A stretch of 46,374 nucleotides of DNA. It comes from JBBDYG01 sp040901765. Its GTDB lineage: Bacteria > Planctomycetota > Planctomycetia > Pirellulales > Lacipirellulaceae. The translations under genes were made by a program, and so were the position numbers. The notes beneath the pieces are model-generated. The model did no database searches and was not told the DNA's origin. It saw only the letters and a list, made by a program, of their open reading frames with translations. The stretch is from NCBI GenBank assembly GCA_040901765.1, contig JBBDYG010000024.1, forward strand, positions 1-46,374, read 5' to 3'. This document shows, in pieces, positions 17,999-26,864 of the stretch. Position 1 is the stretch's first letter. Each line of letters starts with the position of its first letter.

Positions 17999-18290
17999 TC
18001 ACCTCTTTATGGGGTATTGCCAATCGTGAAACGCTAACAAATCTGGTTGACTTCCAAGCAGCGCCCCGAGCTTTTGAATTTTCCGGAAAATGTGTCCAAC
18101 GCCCACGGCACAATGATGCGCCGGACCAAAGCCGTTCCAGCCTGCCACAAAGCGGCGCGCTCCGATGAGAACGTGTGGTGCCGACTCGCTCCCCATCCGC
18201 TGTCACCAGTGAGGTCGGTTCGCCAATCGATGCGGACCGGCGGCCATCCAAAGTGATTTGTTTTGCGCAATCAGGTGGCCATCCGATCAA
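17999..18290 (-). pseudogene. C-terminal remnant of a FucI/AraA-like sugar isomerase
   Basis: The frame ending at 17999 reads FVAGWNGFGPAHHCAVGVGH, then IFRKIQKLGALL. The intact isomerase at 39662-41095 ends FTENWNRQGPAHHCAVGVGH, then IADKIGKLAALL. Upstream, in another frame, SLVTADGERV matches LKLLVAEGESV of the intact protein, so a frameshift lies near 18200. Only about the last 80-95 residues remain. The intact stop just before rhaA indicates that an isomerase gene once preceded rhaA in an operon. Confidence 0.7.
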
Positions 18291-18315
18291 TAGCCGAGCC
18301 CGATGTCAGCATTCA

Positions 18316-18801
18316 TCAACTCGGAACAGTCAAGAGTTGCGAGGAAATATCTGGTGTCAAAAGCATAACAGGCACCCGCCTGCCGTTGCCTTTTCAATCA
18401 TTCTTCGCCAAGCAGCCTCAGCGCGCTCTAACCTGATCTTTCTGTCATTCAGAGCATAGTCGATCCTGACAATATCGGGGGCGGAACCGCATCACATGCT
18501 GGTCGAATCGTGCCGCTCCACGTTCGGCATCCTCTCCGCCAACGGCGGTAACGATCACGTTGATGATCGCGCACGGAAATCGCTTCTTCAGTTTCACATG
18601 CAGCAAATTGGGATAGCTATCGAAGATGCACACATCCGGGATTTGAAAACAGCCCGCCAGCGCACTATGACCATGCCAAACGATGTTGACGATCCGATTG
18701 TCAGGCCACGGCGTCCGTAACTGGTCGATCACATGTTGCAGATTGACCGCCGATGGCGGCGTGGCGTGAGATGCGTCACCGTCGCTGGGTTTTGCCGCCA
18801 T
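18316..18801 (-). pseudogene. frameshifted SGNH/GDSL-type hydrolase
   Basis: The start at 18801 opens a frame with the nucleophile block IVNIVWHGHSALAGCFQIPD and the block INVIVTAVGGEDAERGAARF. After MRFRP the family sequence continues in another frame as DIVRIDYALNDRKIRLERAE (GxND-like block), so a shift lies in the run of C near 18475-18483. A second shift near 18380 leads to VPVMLLTPDISSQLL. The region of the catalytic Asp/His is gone. The family usually removes acyl groups from sugars or lipids. The original operon probably read hydrolase, isomerase, rhaA. Confidence 0.7.
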
Positions 18802-18884
18802 GGTAATTCCGCATGATGTGTCCAGAGAAACGACGACGGGCGATTCGGGGCCAGCCGCGTGCCGTCGACCGCCGTAGTCGAGGG

Positions 18885-18913
18885 TTGCCGCGTCACCACA
18901 TTTAGGATATTAT
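18885..18913 (+). promoter_or_regulatory. promoter candidate for the DUF1537 kinase
   Basis: TTGCCG (18885-18890), a 17-base spacer and TATTAT (18908-18913). The -10 hexamer overlaps the palindrome at 18910-18924, so a protein bound there would block polymerase. Confidence 0.5.
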
Positions 18914-18924
18914 GTCTGACATAT
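18910..18924. promoter_or_regulatory. operator candidate, TTATGT-CTG-ACATAT
   Basis: Palindrome with arms TATGT/ACATA (perfect over 6+1+6 at 18911-18923, as TATGTC-T-GACATA). It is one of eight related sites in the window. The ten bases ACATATCACG starting at 18919 recur exactly at 31608 beside the aldo/keto reductase site. Confidence 0.65.
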
Positions 18925-19003
18925 CACGTAAAGCAATACCGGATCAGCGAGTTTTCTTCGAGATTTATCGACATCGATGGCGGTAATCGCGGTGCCTGCT
19001 GAA

Positions 19004-19018
19004 ATATGTATGACAACA
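19004..19018. promoter_or_regulatory. weaker operator candidate overlapping the kinase start
   Basis: ATATGT-ATG-ACAACA. The left arm matches the shared site; the right has ACAA in place of ACAT. Its centre is 94 bases from the 18910-18924 site, and it includes the ATG at 19010. Confidence 0.4.
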
Positions 19019-20242
19019 ATTGGGGCAGCGATGCTTGCTGATGACTTGACCGGGGCGTGCGATGCGGCCGCCCCGTTTGCAGTGCATGGGCTGCGAACTT
19101 GGGTCGCGTGGGATGCGGCGAATTTCGGCGAGCCTGGCGCAGAGCTAGTCTCGGCCTGCACCAATAGCCGGCCGGACGACGCCAAATTGGCCGCGGATAA
19201 GACGCGACATGCGGCGCGGTGCCTATGGACCCTGGGAGCAACACGGGTCTTCAAGAAGATCGACTCGACCCTCAAGGGCAATTGGGTTCCGGAAATGCTG
19301 GCCATATTGGACGAATTGCGACTCAAGGCGGCGGTAATCGCTCCCGCCTTCCCAGCGATGGGACGACGCATTATCGACGGCCAATTGCATCTAAGCGGCG
19401 AGCCCTACGTCGACCCACCTTCGCTGCTGACGAACTTGAGAGATCAATGTCCGACTTCGACCTACCACGTCTCCCTCCGCGAGTTGCGCAAGGGACCTAT
19501 AAATTTAGTCAATCTCATTGTCCAGAGTCGCGGCGAAGAACGTCTGTTCGTCGTGGACGGCGACCTCGATGCGGACCTCGACATCGTCGCGGAATCGGTC
19601 GAGCTGCTGGGCGAATCCGTGTTGCCGACTGGCTCAGGGGGATTGGGGGCGTCCATCGCGCGCCGTGCGAATAGTGCTTCGCACGCGCCGGCTACATCCG
19701 TCAACCAGAGCAAATTGGCGCCCGCTGCCGCGTGCCCTGACTGGACACCGCGGCCGATTATGGTCTTTGTTGGATCATCTAATCCTCGGACGCAATCTCA
19801 GGTGAAAGTTCTGATGGAATCAAGGACAGCCTGCGAAATCGAACTTGAAGACACAACTTCTTGGCGGATCGCAGAATGCCTGAAGAGCGGGATTCATGTT
19901 GTCGTCCATGTGCGATGGGGGGAAAAGTCGGCGGACGCCATGGACCATTTGTTAGAGGCTTGCCAATGCGGCGACGTGAACGGTCTCGTTCTCACGGGCG
20001 GCGATACGGCACAATTTGTTTGCGGCCGCTGCGACACGCGTGGTATTTGGATGGAAGGCGAGATTTTGCGGGGCATGCCCTGGGGACGGTTTAGCGGCGG
20101 ACCGTTCGACGGTGTGCATGTGGCGACGAAGGCCGGCGGCTTCGGCGGTCCGGATTCGCTGAGTCGCAGCGTGGGTTTCCTTGAGAATACGGCGATTCGC
20201 CGCACACCGACATCATCCGCCGACCATCGATCACCGTATTGA
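19010..20242 (+). CDS. DUF1537 four-carbon acid-sugar kinase
   Basis: ATP-dependent kinase of 410 residues. The N-terminal substrate domain has ADDLTGA (about 10-16) and FKKIDSTLKGNWVPE; the C-terminal nucleotide domain has LVLTGGDTA and TKAGGFGGPDSL. These are the hallmarks of the DUF1537 (four-carbon acid sugar kinase) family, which phosphorylates erythronate, threonate and related acids at C4, or 3-oxo-isoapionate in apiose pathways. I take the ATG at 19010, giving the standard short N-terminus; an in-frame ATG at 18977 adds 11 residues. The PdxA-family gene follows after 41 bases, the well-known kinase-dehydrogenase pair. Expression is probably controlled by the palindromes at 18910 and 19004. 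Confidence 0.9.
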   Translation: MTTIGAAMLADDLTGACDAAAPFAVHGLRTWVAWDAANFGEPGAELVSACTNSRPDDAKLAADKTRHAARCLWTLGATRVFKKIDSTLKGNWVPEMLAILDELRLKAAVIAPAFPAMGRRIIDGQLHLSGEPYVDPPSLLTNLRDQCPTSTYHVSLRELRKGPINLVNLIVQSRGEERLFVVDGDLDADLDIVAESVELLGESVLPTGSGGLGASIARRANSASHAPATSVNQSKLAPAAACPDWTPRPIMVFVGSSNPRTQSQVKVLMESRTACEIELEDTTSWRIAECLKSGIHVVVHVRWGEKSADAMDHLLEACQCGDVNGLVLTGGDTAQFVCGRCDTRGIWMEGEILRGMPWGRFSGGPFDGVHVATKAGGFGGPDSLSRSVGFLENTAIRRTPTSSADHRSPY

Positions 20243-20283
20243 CATTTTCATATCGGACGCATCCTTCCACCGCAATAACAAAA

Positions 20284-21294
20284 ATGATTCACGTTGCCGA
20301 TCTGCCGACGATTGCAGTCTCGATGGGCGATCCTACAGGGGTCGGCCCTGAAGTGACCATCAAAGCGCTCACGGACGCGGCCGTATTCGCCGCGGCCCGC
20401 TGGATACTTGTGGGCGAAGCGTGGATCATCGAAGAGCTGGAACAACAGCTCGAACCAATCCCTCACCGAACGGTTGGATGCGTCGACGAACTCGACACAG
20501 AGGCGCGGTGCGCGGTGCTCAGCGCCGGAAAGCTCGATCGGTCGCAGCGCACGTTCGGCCAAGTGTCGGCCGCATGCGGACGAGCTGGCCTCGAGTACGT
20601 GCGGCTGGCCGCGGGACTTTGCCTAGCCGGTCACGCCGATGCGATGGTTACCGCGCCGCTCAATAAAGAAGCCGTCGTGTTGACCGGCCAGAAGTTTTGC
20701 GGACATACCGAGTTCATCGCCGAGCTGTGTGGAGTCGCCGAATCGCGAATGCTGCTGGTGAACGACCGGCTGTGCGTCGTTCACGTTTCGACCCACATCA
20801 GCCTGGCCGAGGCGGCACGGCTGGATTTGGCGCGAATCGAAAAAACGATTGATCTGGCGGACGATGCGTACCGGCGACTCCGCGGCAAGCGACCGAGTAT
20901 CGCGGTCTGCGGCCTCAACCCGCACGCCGGCGAACATGGATTGTTTGGCGATCAGGAGTCGACGATCATTTCACCCGCCGTCGAGGCGGCACGGAGGCGC
21001 GGCATCGATTGCACGGGGCCCCATCCCGCCGATACGCTTTTTCTGCAAGCCTTTCGCGGCGGTTACGACGTTGTCGTGGCCATGTACCATGACCAAGGGC
21101 ATATCCCGATGAAGCTCATGGACTTTGAGCACACCGTCAACGTGACGCTTGGATTGCCGATCATTCGCACGTCGGTGGATCACGGCACGGCGTTTGACAT
21201 CGCCGGAAAAAACCTGGCCTCGGCCGACGACATGAAAAGCGCCATGCTTCTGGCGATTCAAATGGTTCGCGGCCGAACTGGTTCGTCGACGTGA
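20284..21294 (+). CDS. pdxA: PdxA-family 4-phospho-hydroxyacid dehydrogenase (PdxA2-like)
   Basis: NAD-dependent dehydrogenase/decarboxylase of 336 residues. Motifs: MGDPTGVGPEV, FCGHTEFIAEL, VHVSTHISLAEA, GLNPHAGEHGLFGDQE, GPHPADTLF, YHDQGHIPMKLMDF and TSVDHGTAFDIAG, which include the metal-binding histidines. PdxA proper makes a pyridoxine precursor, but the pairing with a DUF1537 kinase points to the PdxA2 role: oxidising 4-phospho-threonate or -erythronate to dihydroxyacetone phosphate and CO2. The start at 20284 gives the standard N-terminus; the frame is open back to a TTG at 20239 that overlaps the kinase stop. No clear ribosome site is visible. Confidence 0.9.
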   Translation: MIHVADLPTIAVSMGDPTGVGPEVTIKALTDAAVFAAARWILVGEAWIIEELEQQLEPIPHRTVGCVDELDTEARCAVLSAGKLDRSQRTFGQVSAACGRAGLEYVRLAAGLCLAGHADAMVTAPLNKEAVVLTGQKFCGHTEFIAELCGVAESRMLLVNDRLCVVHVSTHISLAEAARLDLARIEKTIDLADDAYRRLRGKRPSIAVCGLNPHAGEHGLFGDQESTIISPAVEAARRRGIDCTGPHPADTLFLQAFRGGYDVVVAMYHDQGHIPMKLMDFEHTVNVTLGLPIIRTSVDHGTAFDIAGKNLASADDMKSAMLLAIQMVRGRTGSST

Positions 21295-21297
21295 GGA

Positions 21298-22095
21298 TTA
21301 GGCTGTCAGGTCCGCGACGAGGGGAAACAATTCCCCTTCCAGGGCTTGGCCGGACGTCAGGCGAAGTGGGTTCGTCACGACGTGGCGCGCGCCTGTGTAG
21401 GTGGTGTTGGCGTCGATATAAATGACGGCGTGAGCGATCCGCTGTTCGTTGGTGCGATTCGGCCCCGCGTAATGTGCCGTCCGGCCGTGATGGAACGTGC
21501 AATCGCCGGCGCGCAAGGGAACGGTCACGCGCGGCAGCCAGCGCAATTCCGGCGCGAGATCGAACAAGCCTTGCTCGTGCTCAAGTTCGTGGCGGGGGAC
21601 GTCGGTCAAACTGTGAGTGCCAGGCAGGAAGCTCATGCAGCCGCGCTCGACCGGCACGTCGACGAGCGCGATCCAGGCGGTCAGCGACGATGAGGACGCG
21701 CCGTGCGGCCAGTAGGGCTGATCCTGATGGAACTCCGTGGCGGCGCTCTCACTAGCCGGCTTCACCAAAAGCTGATCGTGCCACAAACGCAAAGGAACGC
21801 CGGCCAATCGCTGGGCAATCGCCCCGACGCGCGGGTTGAGCGTCAACTCCCGGAGGATCGTTTGCTGCCGCCACACGTTGACGCGTTGATCAAGGACTGC
21901 ATCTTTCCGGTAGCTGGCCGTTTGCTCCATGAGCTCGAGCGCAGCCCCGTAGTACTTCTCAACATCCTCCGGCGACAGGACGCCCTTGATTCTGACAAAA
22001 CCGTTCTCGCGATACCAATCGACCGTGCGCTGGTCAATGTATTCTGCATCAATGCCGCATGCCCACCGCGGACCGGAATGATTAATTACACCCAT
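21298..22095 (-). CDS. phytanoyl-CoA dioxygenase (PhyH) family protein
   Basis: Predicted Fe(II)/2-oxoglutarate oxygenase of 265 residues. The metal triad is readable: HxD in ATEFHQDQPYWPHG and the distal His in FHHGRTAHYAGPN; the following RIAHAVIY supplies the 2-oxoglutarate arginine region. The N-terminal WYRENGFVRIKGVLSPEDVE is the usual opening. Substrate unknown; planctomycetes have many paralogs. It is convergent with the pdxA-like gene, only three bases apart, and its start (ATG 22095, with AGGACGTG before it; a GTG at 22098 is also possible) follows the large LamG gene on the same strand by 71 bases, so both could share a transcript from the operator region near 25001. Confidence 0.85.
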   Translation of the reverse strand: MGVINHSGPRWACGIDAEYIDQRTVDWYRENGFVRIKGVLSPEDVEKYYGAALELMEQTASYRKDAVLDQRVNVWRQQTILRELTLNPRVGAIAQRLAGVPLRLWHDQLLVKPASESAATEFHQDQPYWPHGASSSSLTAWIALVDVPVERGCMSFLPGTHSLTDVPRHELEHEQGLFDLAPELRWLPRVTVPLRAGDCTFHHGRTAHYAGPNRTNEQRIAHAVIYIDANTTYTGARHVVTNPLRLTSGQALEGELFPLVADLTA

Positions 22096-22166
22096 CACGT
22101 CCTGATCCTATTCCGACGAAATCCACACGAATACTGGTTTTTGAACGGATGTGCCGGCAAAAGACA

Positions 22167-24977
22167 TTACTCGAATTGCAGCGCGTAGAGCTTTGCCCGT
22201 TGCATGCGAAACAGCAATCGCACCGGCTTGCCCGCCAACTCGCTCAAATCACCGTGCGATTTCCAGGTCACCTGGTAGCCGGTGGAATCGGCATGAATGG
22301 TCTCACAGTCGTCGGGCGAGAATCCTGGCAGCGATGTGCCATTGCCGTCGAGGATTGCCACCTGCAGAGCGCCCGCGTCTTCCACGGCCACGTTGAGCGT
22401 CAATGTGTCGCCGGCGAATGTGAACGGCTTCGTGATAAATTGCCCACCCTTCACCCCTGCATCGAGCGACACAAACCCGTCCAGTCGTTGGGTGAGGCGC
22501 ACACGCCAACCCGGCTTCGAACTATCGTGTCGGCCAGTGCTGTAGTCCGCGTACTGCCAGATTTGATCACCGCGACGAACCATGCCGTCGACGCTTGTGA
22601 CTTCGTGGATTTGCTGGTCCTGGTAGGCAAACTCGGCCGGCATGTACCAATTGTCGCCAAAGTGCTTCCAACGTTTCCCGTCGCGGCTCACGGCCAGCTC
22701 GACCTGGCGGGCTTTTGTCTTGGTGTCGAAGCGCCACAAGAAAGCCAAATACACGTCCGGTGCCCACGGATACTTGATACCGCGTGAACGATAGACTTCG
22801 CCGAGCTCCTTATCCGGCGCGAACCGCGACGGCATGTATCCGAGCGGCGTGGCGAGGTCTTTCAACGCGTCGCCATCCGCAGCCAGCGGCCACGGCTCGA
22901 AGCACTTCCGAGTCGAGGCTTCGACCGATTGTCGGCCGCCAGGGCCATGGTCCCATTTGAGAAGGTAGCGGTACTCGCCAGTCTGATCGTCCCAGTACCA
23001 GTGCGATTCACCGCCTGTGCCGACTTGTAGCATAATGGTTTCGTTGCGCCGCCAGTGAATCGCGTCGGGCGACACTAATAGATAGATGCCACGATGCGGC
23101 ACGCCCGCCGTGTATTTGAAGCGGGCCCATTTCGGCGTGTCCGGGTTCTCATCGATCGCCATGCGGCCCCACGCCGGAACGTCGGTCATGATTGGCCGGG
23201 GCACTTTCGATCCACCTTCAGGAGCGAGAGCATCGTGCAATCGAAAGTGCAAGCCGTCCTTTGCCACCCAAAGGTAAGCGAAATCGTCCTTACCTTCGTA
23301 TCCCGCCGGAGCGAACAAGGCTACGTTGCCATCCAAGTCGAAGAATGAATGATCGCCGTGTGGCAACTCGGGCTCGAGCGATTGCGGATCCTGCGGCCGA
23401 TTGACGACGAACTGTATTCCTGCCGATTGGTCGATGAGCGCATCATCAATGAAGACATGCTTCCGCGAACCGAGTGGCAATGAGTTGGCGCCGTCCTTTC
23501 CGCTGAACAGCAGCGGCGGACCGGTCGGCTGCGTGGCCGGCGGCGGATCGGGGCCATAATTGAGCGAATGCGTCGTCGGCGTGAAGTCGCTTGCATAACG
23601 CGCGATGCTGGAGATGCGTAACTCATCGAGCCAACCGTCGAGCGCGTCTGCGCCGCTGCGGTTACTACCGAGCGCAAGGTTGAAGCGGGTTTTCATCAAG
23701 GCAGCCGGCGTAAAACCTCCGCCTTCGTCGTCGTCCGCATTGCGAACGTCTTGGTCGGTATGCACCCACGCTGTGTCAGGTATCGGGTGCTTCGAACTGC
23801 CCTGCCAGCTCCAATACAGTCGCTGCTCGGAAAATGGTAAATCAGCTTCGCCGTGCTGCATTTCGATGAACACGGGGTATAGTTCGCCCTCTTTCATCCG
23901 CACCGTTCCCCAACGCGGTGAGCGTCGGTAAATTGCGGCACGCCCGAACCAGCCGTACGTCAACGGGCGGTGGTTCACGTCGACATGCAGGCCGCTCGTG
24001 GCGTCCGTTTCAAACCGAACTTCTCCGCTCGCCGGCGCCTTCACCCAGCCTCGCAGCCGAATCGATTTGGCGTTTGCGCCCATCGACGCGAGGCTTGGCC
24101 CCGCACCGGCCGCCGTGAAAACGGACTGCGGACGATCAAAATCGAGCTCGCCGAATGTGCGGGCGACCAAGTCAGGCTTTGTGGTGCCAATCGACTCGGG
24201 CGACGCCTGCTCAAATTCGGTGGTTGATACACGCCGGCCATCGACAAAAGCTTCCATCTCCGACCGTCCGGTCGGTTTGAGCAGGGCCAAGTGATGCCAT
24301 TGACCGTCCCCAAGTTTCGCTTGCGCGACGTCACACACGACAGCGCCTTTGGCGGCAGGGACAGTGAGCCGGCATGCCGCGCCCGAATCGATCAGCTCCA
24401 CACGGAGAGCCGTTTGCGCTCCCTGACCGGCATCGATAAGACAGACCGCGTCACTAGGTCTCTTGCTCAAGCGGAGCCATAACTCAATGGTCCATTGATC
24501 GCCGCTCAGCGATTCAACAACGCGGTCCGGCTGGACGGTATACCAGAAGAAGTTCGCGATGCTGTCTTGTTCTTTGGGCGAGCTCGGCACAAATTCATGA
24601 TCGGCGGGGAGGAACACGCCGTATACGCGCGGCTCGCTGGCGAAATTGGCGGCAAGCTGCATGCCCGGTCCAATTGCAGTGCCGCGGATCCGAAGCGCTC
24701 GACCAAACCGGCCCGCTTCGATGGCTCCGCCATGTAGCCGATGAAGATCATAATAATTGCGGCTGGCATCGGTGAGGGTCTGAGTATAATACCACGGTGT
24801 CACGGCTGGCGGCGGCGAGGCGGGTGGATCAAGAGGCTCATCAAACAGCCATAACGCGGCGGTTGCCGCGTCGCTGTATCCTGGAAACAACGCGGTTTGC
24901 TTTTCCGCATGGCAGGAACCGTTCGCGACGACGCTCAAGAGCACGAGACTGACTGCTTGGCATATTCGTTGTCGCAT
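22167..24977 (-). CDS. secreted LamG-PA14-beta-propeller protein
   Basis: Exported protein of 936 residues. The start at 24977 has GGCGAGGGGA before it and begins a normal signal peptide (MRQRICQAVSLVLLSVVA); an in-frame ATG at 25013 would lie inside the operator. Order: LamG first part (about 35-255; WTIELWLRLS, DGQWHHLALLKP), a PA14-like domain (about 275-405; SIRLRGWVKAPASGEVRFET), the end of the LamG (about 430-466; GADALDGWLDELRISSIARY), then a five-bladed-propeller-like domain (about 490-830) opening LGSRKHVFIDDALID with SPDAIHW and SRDGKRWKHF repeats, and a C-terminal beta domain. The propeller resembles GH32/GH43-type glycosidases but I cannot name a family or catalytic acids. It is a paralog of the gene at 26865-29402. 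Confidence 0.8.
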   Translation of the reverse strand: MRQRICQAVSLVLLSVVANGSCHAEKQTALFPGYSDAATAALWLFDEPLDPPASPPPAVTPWYYTQTLTDASRNYYDLHRLHGGAIEAGRFGRALRIRGTAIGPGMQLAANFASEPRVYGVFLPADHEFVPSSPKEQDSIANFFWYTVQPDRVVESLSGDQWTIELWLRLSKRPSDAVCLIDAGQGAQTALRVELIDSGAACRLTVPAAKGAVVCDVAQAKLGDGQWHHLALLKPTGRSEMEAFVDGRRVSTTEFEQASPESIGTTKPDLVARTFGELDFDRPQSVFTAAGAGPSLASMGANAKSIRLRGWVKAPASGEVRFETDATSGLHVDVNHRPLTYGWFGRAAIYRRSPRWGTVRMKEGELYPVFIEMQHGEADLPFSEQRLYWSWQGSSKHPIPDTAWVHTDQDVRNADDDEGGGFTPAALMKTRFNLALGSNRSGADALDGWLDELRISSIARYASDFTPTTHSLNYGPDPPPATQPTGPPLLFSGKDGANSLPLGSRKHVFIDDALIDQSAGIQFVVNRPQDPQSLEPELPHGDHSFFDLDGNVALFAPAGYEGKDDFAYLWVAKDGLHFRLHDALAPEGGSKVPRPIMTDVPAWGRMAIDENPDTPKWARFKYTAGVPHRGIYLLVSPDAIHWRRNETIMLQVGTGGESHWYWDDQTGEYRYLLKWDHGPGGRQSVEASTRKCFEPWPLAADGDALKDLATPLGYMPSRFAPDKELGEVYRSRGIKYPWAPDVYLAFLWRFDTKTKARQVELAVSRDGKRWKHFGDNWYMPAEFAYQDQQIHEVTSVDGMVRRGDQIWQYADYSTGRHDSSKPGWRVRLTQRLDGFVSLDAGVKGGQFITKPFTFAGDTLTLNVAVEDAGALQVAILDGNGTSLPGFSPDDCETIHADSTGYQVTWKSHGDLSELAGKPVRLLFRMQRAKLYALQFE

Positions 24978-25000
24978 CTTCCCCTCGCCTCGGAAACCGA

Positions 25001-25015
25001 TTATGTGTGACATAA
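25001..25015. promoter_or_regulatory. operator candidate, TTATGT-GTG-ACATAA
   Basis: Perfect 6-base arms around a 3-base centre. It lies 24 bases upstream of the start of the LamG-PA14 gene (24977, minus strand) and would be in its promoter or leader. Its partner for the divergent symporter is at 25133-25147. Confidence 0.7.
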
Positions 25016-25117
25016 TTCACCAACTCGGACGATTCGTGTTATTCTTTGCAAATGCCGTCCGCGAGCGCTTACCGCTGCTCAGTAAGAAAAACTGCCTCGG
25101 GAAGAGAAATCGCCGAC

Positions 25118-25146
25118 TTGCAGAAACGGATATTATGTCATACATT
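25118..25146 (+). promoter_or_regulatory. promoter candidate of the SSS symporter gene
   Basis: TTGCAG (25118-25123), 17 bases, TACATT (25141-25146). The -10 is covered by the palindrome at 25133-25147. The distance from the first base of the -35 to the palindrome centre is 22, identical to that at the aldo/keto reductase gene. Confidence 0.45.
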
Positions 25147-25147
25147 A
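25133..25147. promoter_or_regulatory. operator candidate, TTATGT-CAT-ACATTA
   Basis: One arm mismatch from the perfect copy at 35931-35945. It lies 93 bases before the symporter start and overlaps its predicted -10 box. Confidence 0.65.
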
Positions 25148-25239
25148 TCAGAATGTCCAGTGGCGCACGCTGAATCCACAAAGGATCGGGCGATTTTGCT
25201 CCCGGCCCCCAACTTCCCATCACAGGCGGATGGTTCCTC

Positions 25240-26775
25240 ATGAATGGTTTGGCCATTATCGACTACTTGGTCATCGCGAGCTACTTCGGGGCCCTGATCG
25301 GCGTCGCTGTGTACTTCTCACGAAAGCAAACGACCACGGAAGTCTATTTTGTCGGCGGCCGGTCGGTACCGTGGTGGGCGATGGGAATCTCACTGATGGC
25401 GACGCTGATCAGCAGCATCACCTTCGTTGCGTATCCCGGCGATGCCTACGAAAGGAATTGGTCCGGATTGGTGCCCGGTTTGATGGTGCCGATCGTCTTG
25501 CTCTTGATGGCCGCGGTGGTGATCCCGTTTTATCGCCAGGCCGTCGGACTCAGTGCCTACGAGTACTTCGAAAAGCGGTTCGGATATGGAGCGCGGCTCT
25601 ATAGTTCGTTGGCCTTTCTGTTGATGCAATTTGGCAAGATGTCGCTCGTGCTGTGGTTGATCTCGCTCGCGGTGAGCAGCATGGCCGACTGGAATATCTA
25701 TATCGTGCTGGTCGTTCTGGAAGCCATCACCATTACATATGTGGTAGTGGGCGGCATCGAGGCCGTCATCTGGACTGCCGTGCTGCAAGGGATCGTGTTG
25801 GCGGCGGGGGGCTTGGCTTGCCTGGCCGTACTCCTGTTCCGGCCCGAAGGTGGGCCGGAAGCGGTCCTCGGCCTAGCGTGGCAGAACAATAAATTCTCAC
25901 TGGGAGGATTTGGGTTCGATCTGCATCAACCGACGTTCCTGGTGCTCGCGCTGTACGGGATATCGGTCTACATTCAGAAATATGCCACCGATCAAGCGGT
26001 CGTGCAGCGATACCTCGTCGCCAAGACGAACCGCGAAGCGCTGCGAGGGACGCTGCTCGGAGCACTGCTGTGCATTCCCGTGTGGGCCATGTTTCTGTTG
26101 ATTGGCTCCTGCTTGTGGTCCTACTGCCAGATTACCGGCATGTCGTTCCCGCCACACATCGACCGACCGGATGAGATTTTTCCGTATTTCATCGTGCAGG
26201 AACTTCCCGTGGGGGTGACCGGTTTGGTTCTCGCCGCGCTCGTTGCCGCCGCGATCGACGCCGATTTGAATTCCATGTCGGTCGTGATCGTGGAAGATTA
26301 TTATCGGCGTCTCAAGCCGAATGCGACCGACGCGGAGCGACTATTCATGGGCAAGTTAATGGTGCTGGCAACGGGCATCGGCACGATCGGCATGGCAGCG
26401 CTGCTCGCGCGGACCGAAGGCACCGCATTGTCGACGGCCTTTTTGATTGCGTCGATCGTGTCGGGCGGCGTCAGCGGCCTATTTGGGTTGGCGTTTCTAT
26501 GCCCGCGCGCGACCGCCGGTGGGGCGTATACAGGTATCATCGCCGGCGTCTTGTTCACAGCCTGGGCCACACTGACGAACAAAGGGCTAATGGATTTCGG
26601 CGGCTTTCGCTACACGTTGCACCCGTACCTGATCGGCGTCTTTACGACCTTATTGCTGTTTACCGTCGGATATGTGACCAGTCCATTATTCCGCGGCGCG
26701 GCCGACGCGCGGTCGCTCACGATTTGGGGTTGGCTCAGCAAACGGCGGGCACAGTTGGCCGCTGTCAAAGGCTAA
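25240..26775 (+). CDS. sodium:solute symporter (SSS family)
   Basis: Inner-membrane transporter of 511 residues with about 13 hydrophobic segments. Family signs: IIDYLVIASYFGALIGVAVY as first helix, then FVGGRSVPWWAMGISLMAT and ISSITFVAYPGDAYERNWSG, the region of the sodium site; GGIEAVIWTAVLQGIVL and IQKYATDQAVVQRYL follow the family pattern, as does AALVAAAIDADLNSMS. SSS members bring in sugars, sialic acid or other solutes with Na+. The surrounding genes suggest a sugar or sugar acid. It is divergent from the LamG-PA14 gene with operators between them, and just upstream of the second LamG/propeller gene. Confidence 0.93.
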   Translation: MNGLAIIDYLVIASYFGALIGVAVYFSRKQTTTEVYFVGGRSVPWWAMGISLMATLISSITFVAYPGDAYERNWSGLVPGLMVPIVLLLMAAVVIPFYRQAVGLSAYEYFEKRFGYGARLYSSLAFLLMQFGKMSLVLWLISLAVSSMADWNIYIVLVVLEAITITYVVVGGIEAVIWTAVLQGIVLAAGGLACLAVLLFRPEGGPEAVLGLAWQNNKFSLGGFGFDLHQPTFLVLALYGISVYIQKYATDQAVVQRYLVAKTNREALRGTLLGALLCIPVWAMFLLIGSCLWSYCQITGMSFPPHIDRPDEIFPYFIVQELPVGVTGLVLAALVAAAIDADLNSMSVVIVEDYYRRLKPNATDAERLFMGKLMVLATGIGTIGMAALLARTEGTALSTAFLIASIVSGGVSGLFGLAFLCPRATAGGAYTGIIAGVLFTAWATLTNKGLMDFGGFRYTLHPYLIGVFTTLLLFTVGYVTSPLFRGAADARSLTIWGWLSKRRAQLAAVKG

Positions 26776-26864
26776 CGATCGCAATTCGGTGAATTTACAG
26801 CTGTCTTTCGACGTAATAGTGCCGCTTGGCGGCTCGTGTGTAGAATTGCGACCCGGAGGTTTCT

